DNA of 64,000 nt from Lignipirellula cremea (GTDB lineage Bacteria; Planctomycetota; Planctomycetia; Pirellulales; Pirellulaceae), in NCBI RefSeq assembly GCF_007751035.1, contig NZ_CP036433.1, positions 776,437-840,436 of the forward strand. Direction: 5' to 3'. The notes under the pieces are model-generated. The model was given only the letters and a program-made list of their open reading frames with translations. It did not search any database and was not told the origin of the DNA. Shown piece after piece: positions 61,071 to 64,000 of the stretch. The position numbers and the translations under genes were made by a program. Numbering within the stretch: the stretch's first letter is position 1; each line of letters starts with the position of its first letter.

Positions 61071-64000
61071 GGTAAATCATCTCGTTAGAGTTTAAAAGCG
61101 CGTGTAACAAGGCGACCTGCGCCTGGCGTCCGGGAACGACCGTCGACCCTCGCTGCACCTGGGCGTGTAGCGGCAGGGTGGAAGCATCGGCCCCCGGTTT
61201 GTCGGCGTCGGCAAAGGTCAGGTCCAGCACCGGCAGTGAGGCGGACGCGTTGGTCTTTCCCTCGTCCATCCATTCCTCCTCCGGCAGGGCCAGATCGTAA
61301 AGGCGGATCGGCCCCAGCAGCCCTTCCCAGTTGTGGCTTCGATCGCGACTGCCGATTCCCAGGGCGTGGGACGGACGAATCCCGCTGACCACGGTGTGTT
61401 TGACGCTGGCCGTCTGCAGCTTTGCGCCCGGAACCGACAAGTCCCGCAGGTAAAAGGTGATTCCCGCGGGCGAGCGGTCGGCCAGTTTGACGCGGACGGC
61501 CACTTCGTACGGCTTGTTCAGTTCCAGCCGCAGGTTCGAGGGGACCACTTCGTACTGCGTCTGGCCGGCCTCGTTCTGGCCGACCAGCTGCAGGATCAGG
61601 TTCTTCGGTTTGTAAGCGCTCCGGGTCGAGGTGACTCCCAGCGACCAGCCCGGCGATTTTGCGTTGCCGTTCCAGTGCGTCACGATGGTGCGGACAGAAG
61701 CATCGGCATACAGCGATCTCAACATTACCGTTGCTCTGACGGTGAAGTCCTCCTGCGGCAACCGTTCCGACGACGGCACAAGCAGGAAGGCCGGATCCTT
61801 GGCGGCCACATCGAACGCCGGCTGGCCCGAGGGCAGTTTCGCCAGCAGCGGGGCCGGTTTTTCCGCGACGACCGTTTCCGTAAACGTCTGCAGGAATTGC
61901 CGGCCGAGCGCAATTTCCTGCGGGACGGGCGGCCGGGCAAACAGCCGCTGGTACGCCTGGTGCAGGAACGCTTCGTCGTCATCGGCAGGCAGGGTGCGGA
62001 CCATCGCCCGGGCGCGGTCGTACGTCCAGCTGTTGTTGAGCAGCATCAGGGCCTGGGTCGAAGTCGTGGTGCGGTGTCGCTTGCCTGTGCTGCGGATGCG
62101 GTCGGGAAAGTCGAACAAGGCCGCCAGCGGGTCCGGCTGGTTCCGTTTGACGGGCTTGTAGATCGCCCGTTTCTTCCCTTCCAGTTCGCCGCTGGCCGAG
62201 AGCATGGCGTCGGCGATTTCTTCGCCCGACAGCCGCCGGGGCGACATCCGCCACAGCAGCTGGTTCTCGATGTCCTTGCGGGCCAGTTCGTCGGTCAACG
62301 GTCGCTGCGACGTTTGCCGGTAAGCGGCCGAAGTGAGGATCCGGCGGTGCAGCTTTTTCAGACTCCAGCCGTCTTCCATGAAGCGGCGGGACAGCCAGTC
62401 CAGCAGTTCCGGGTGCGAAGGCGGCGCGCCCAGGTGACCGAAGTCGCTGGACGTTTCCACCAGGCCCCGGCCAAAATGTTGCTGCCAGACTCGGTTCACC
62501 ATGACCCGGGCGGTCAGCGGATTCTGCGGATCGGTAATCCAGCCAGCGAGCGCTGTGCGACGGCCCGTACTGGCCAGCGCCGGCGGCGGTGGAATAATCG
62601 ATGCTGGCTTGCTGTCGAGAATGGTGGGGAAGCCCGGGGCGACGGGGCCGGCGGTTTCCAGCCCGGGGATGAGCGTGGGCGGCGCCTGGGGGCCGACATC
62701 GCTGACGACATACGACAGCGTGGGCAGCGGCTGGGGTTTGATCTCGTCGAACTGGGCTAGTTGCTGGAGCAGCTCCTGGCGGGTCGCTTCTGTTTTTTCG
62801 TCCAGCCATTCGGGCAGCTTGTCGGGATGCACATCGAACTGGCGACCGGCCAGCGAGGCGATCTGGTGCTCGTACGGCAGGCGTTCGCCCGGCCGTTTGG
62901 AGATCATGTCGCGGATCTCGGGCACGAACCGCTTGACCCCTTCCCGCGTCGAGTGTTTCAGCAGCACGGGGTTCTCAATCGCGAACAATTTCTGGCGGAT
63001 GTCGGCCGTCGCCTGTTCCCAGACGGCCAGCTGCTGTTCGTACTCGCGGCGGGCGTCGACATCGGCGATCGGCAGGTCCTCACGTGGCAATAGCGGCGCA
63101 AAGAACGCTTTCAGCCGGTAGTAATCCTGCTGCAGCAGCGGGTCGAATTTGTGGTCGTGGCAGCGAGCGCATTTGAGCCCCATAGCCAGGAACGCGTCGG
63201 CGGTGGTTTCCGTCACGTCGTCGAGAATCGCCTGCCACTGGCCTTCGACATCGCGCTGGTTCCATTCATAAATCCAGTGCCGCAGGAACATGGTGGCGAC
63301 CAGAGCGTCGCGGTTGCCAGGGTCTGTTTCATCGCCAGCCAGCTGCTCCGTGACGAACTGGTCGTACGGTTTGTCGGCGTTGAACGAGCGGATCACATAG
63401 TCCCGATACTGGTGCGCTTGGGGCCGGGCGAAGTCGGCCCGATAGCCGTCGGATTCCGCGTATCGCACCAGGTCGAGCCAGTACCGGGCCTGGTTCTCGC
63501 CGTAGGTTTCCTCCTGCAGCAGACGATCGACGAGCCCTTCATAGTCCAGCGCTGCCGACGCTGCCTCGGTCTGCGGCGGCAGGCCGGTCAGGGCGAAGTG
63601 CAGCCGGCGCTGCAGCGCGGCGGGCGAGGCTTCCGCGGCCGGCTCGATCCCTTCCTTCGCCAGCCGGGCGAAGAGAAACCGGTCGATCTCATTGCGGCAC
63701 CAGCCGCCGTCGTCGACGACGGGGACGGCTGGATCGGTGATTGGCTGGATGCACCACCACTGGCGATCTTCGGCCGTGATCTTGGGCGGAGATTTCAGCT
63801 CCACGCCCGGCGGCCAGGCAGCGCCAGCGGCGATCCATTTTTCCACCGCCTGGATGACGGGCTTTTTCAGCTGTCCGTCCGGCGGCATCTCGAAGCCTTC
63901 GTAACGGATCGCTTCCACCAGCAGGCTCTCGTCCGGCTTGCCGGGAATCAGGGCCGGGCCGGAATCGCCTCCTTTAAGCAGCAGCTCCAGGGTCGTCACC
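61063..64000 (-). CDS. PSD1 protein with embedded LamG-like domain (5' truncated)
   Basis: The visible 978 residues begin inside the cytochrome c domain (LLLKGGDSGPALIPGKPDESLLVEAIRY, MPPDGQLKK) and continue with DUF1549 (about 85-300; ARYWLDLVRYAESDGYRADF and CARCHDHKFDPLLQQ, a possible second heme site) and DUF1553 (about 480-720; VNRVWQQHFGRGLVETSSDFGH). A lectin/LamG-like segment of about 200 residues (about 740-945, ending with a beta-rich LLGPIRLYDLALPEEEW) is inserted before the terminal LLHALLNSNEMIYLD of DUF1553. The 5' end lies beyond the right edge of the window. It pairs with the DUF1501 gene by an eight-base overlap. Confidence 0.88.
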   Translation of the reverse strand, partial: VTTLELLLKGGDSGPALIPGKPDESLLVEAIRYEGFEMPPDGQLKKPVIQAVEKWIAAGAAWPPGVELKSPPKITAEDRQWWCIQPITDPAVPVVDDGGWCRNEIDRFLFARLAKEGIEPAAEASPAALQRRLHFALTGLPPQTEAASAALDYEGLVDRLLQEETYGENQARYWLDLVRYAESDGYRADFARPQAHQYRDYVIRSFNADKPYDQFVTEQLAGDETDPGNRDALVATMFLRHWIYEWNQRDVEGQWQAILDDVTETTADAFLAMGLKCARCHDHKFDPLLQQDYYRLKAFFAPLLPREDLPIADVDARREYEQQLAVWEQATADIRQKLFAIENPVLLKHSTREGVKRFVPEIRDMISKRPGERLPYEHQIASLAGRQFDVHPDKLPEWLDEKTEATRQELLQQLAQFDEIKPQPLPTLSYVVSDVGPQAPPTLIPGLETAGPVAPGFPTILDSKPASIIPPPPALASTGRRTALAGWITDPQNPLTARVMVNRVWQQHFGRGLVETSSDFGHLGAPPSHPELLDWLSRRFMEDGWSLKKLHRRILTSAAYRQTSQRPLTDELARKDIENQLLWRMSPRRLSGEEIADAMLSASGELEGKKRAIYKPVKRNQPDPLAALFDFPDRIRSTGKRHRTTTSTQALMLLNNSWTYDRARAMVRTLPADDDEAFLHQAYQRLFARPPVPQEIALGRQFLQTFTETVVAEKPAPLLAKLPSGQPAFDVAAKDPAFLLVPSSERLPQEDFTVRATVMLRSLYADASVRTIVTHWNGNAKSPGWSLGVTSTRSAYKPKNLILQLVGQNEAGQTQYEVVPSNLRLELNKPYEVAVRVKLADRSPAGITFYLRDLSVPGAKLQTASVKHTVVSGIRPSHALGIGSRDRSHNWEGLLGPIRLYDLALPEEEWMDEGKTNASASLPVLDLTFADADKPGADASTLPLHAQVQRGSTVVPGRQAQVALLHALLNSNEMIYLD

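Noticed and set aside
61333-62760. Plus-strand frame of 475 codons
   Set aside because: Shadow of the truncated PSD1 gene.

Overview
The window looks like chromosomal DNA of a planctomycete, most likely a member of the Pirellulales. The base composition is GC-rich. Several families are hallmarks of that phylum: two DUF1501 proteins, two PSD1-type proteins (DUF1549/DUF1553 with a planctomycete cytochrome-c domain), a DUF1592-type cytochrome protein with a DUF1552 partner, an FHA/kinase-fold protein and many secreted esterases. No rRNA, tRNA or CRISPR array was recognised.

Layout. 1-8.3 kb: the start of a topoisomerase III gene, a secreted esterase, a TPR protein, a MarR regulator with a strong inverted-repeat operator and a TSUP-type exporter, a Tat-exported protein with a glycosidase-like start, a small hypothetical gene and a second esterase. 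8.3-14.7 kb: a minus-strand operon (nitrilase-like hydrolase, DUF1592 cytochrome, DUF1552) facing a divergent XylR-type regulator. 14.7-20.5 kb: a GntR regulator whose gene overlaps a PSD1 gene, followed by DUF1501. 20.8-23.5 kb: a DnaQ-like exonuclease gene split by an IS66-family element with an 8-bp target duplication, then a 3 x 96-bp tandem repeat. 23.5-32.7 kb: an SGNH-like protein, a UPF1-like helicase, an ArsI/CadI-type dioxygenase coupled to an MFS transporter, a PhyH oxygenase and a YhdT/SSS symporter pair. 32.9-36.2 kb: the three-gene proton-translocating transhydrogenase operon. 36.5-47.5 kb: a zinc ribbon protein, envelope-type proteins, xseA, a peptidyl-prolyl isomerase, a metalloprotease-like protein, an IS1182-type element, a second PhyH protein and an aromatic aminotransferase. 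47.7-52.6 kb: a more AT-rich accessory stretch of unrecognised genes, with an IS4-family element (9-bp target duplication) and 64-bp direct repeats near its edges. 52.7-59.6 kb: inositol-phosphate synthase, a PlsC-type acyltransferase, an FHA/coiled-coil/pseudokinase protein and a DUF2079 membrane protein. 59.7-64 kb: DUF1501 and a truncated PSD1 gene carrying an embedded LamG-like domain.

Several dispersed repeat families run through the intergenic DNA. The clearest is a REP-like double hairpin (stems CTTTCGC/GCGAAAG and CTTTCAC/GTGAAAG), found at about six places and usually just 3' of a stop codon. The IS1182-type element sits in the loop of one of these hairpins. The most unusual coding findings are the FHA/coiled-coil/pseudokinase protein, the ArsI protein with a C-terminal methyltransferase-like part, the PSD1 and DUF1592 operons with dedicated regulators, and the exonuclease whose 172-codon frame is exactly restored when the IS66 element and one target copy are removed.
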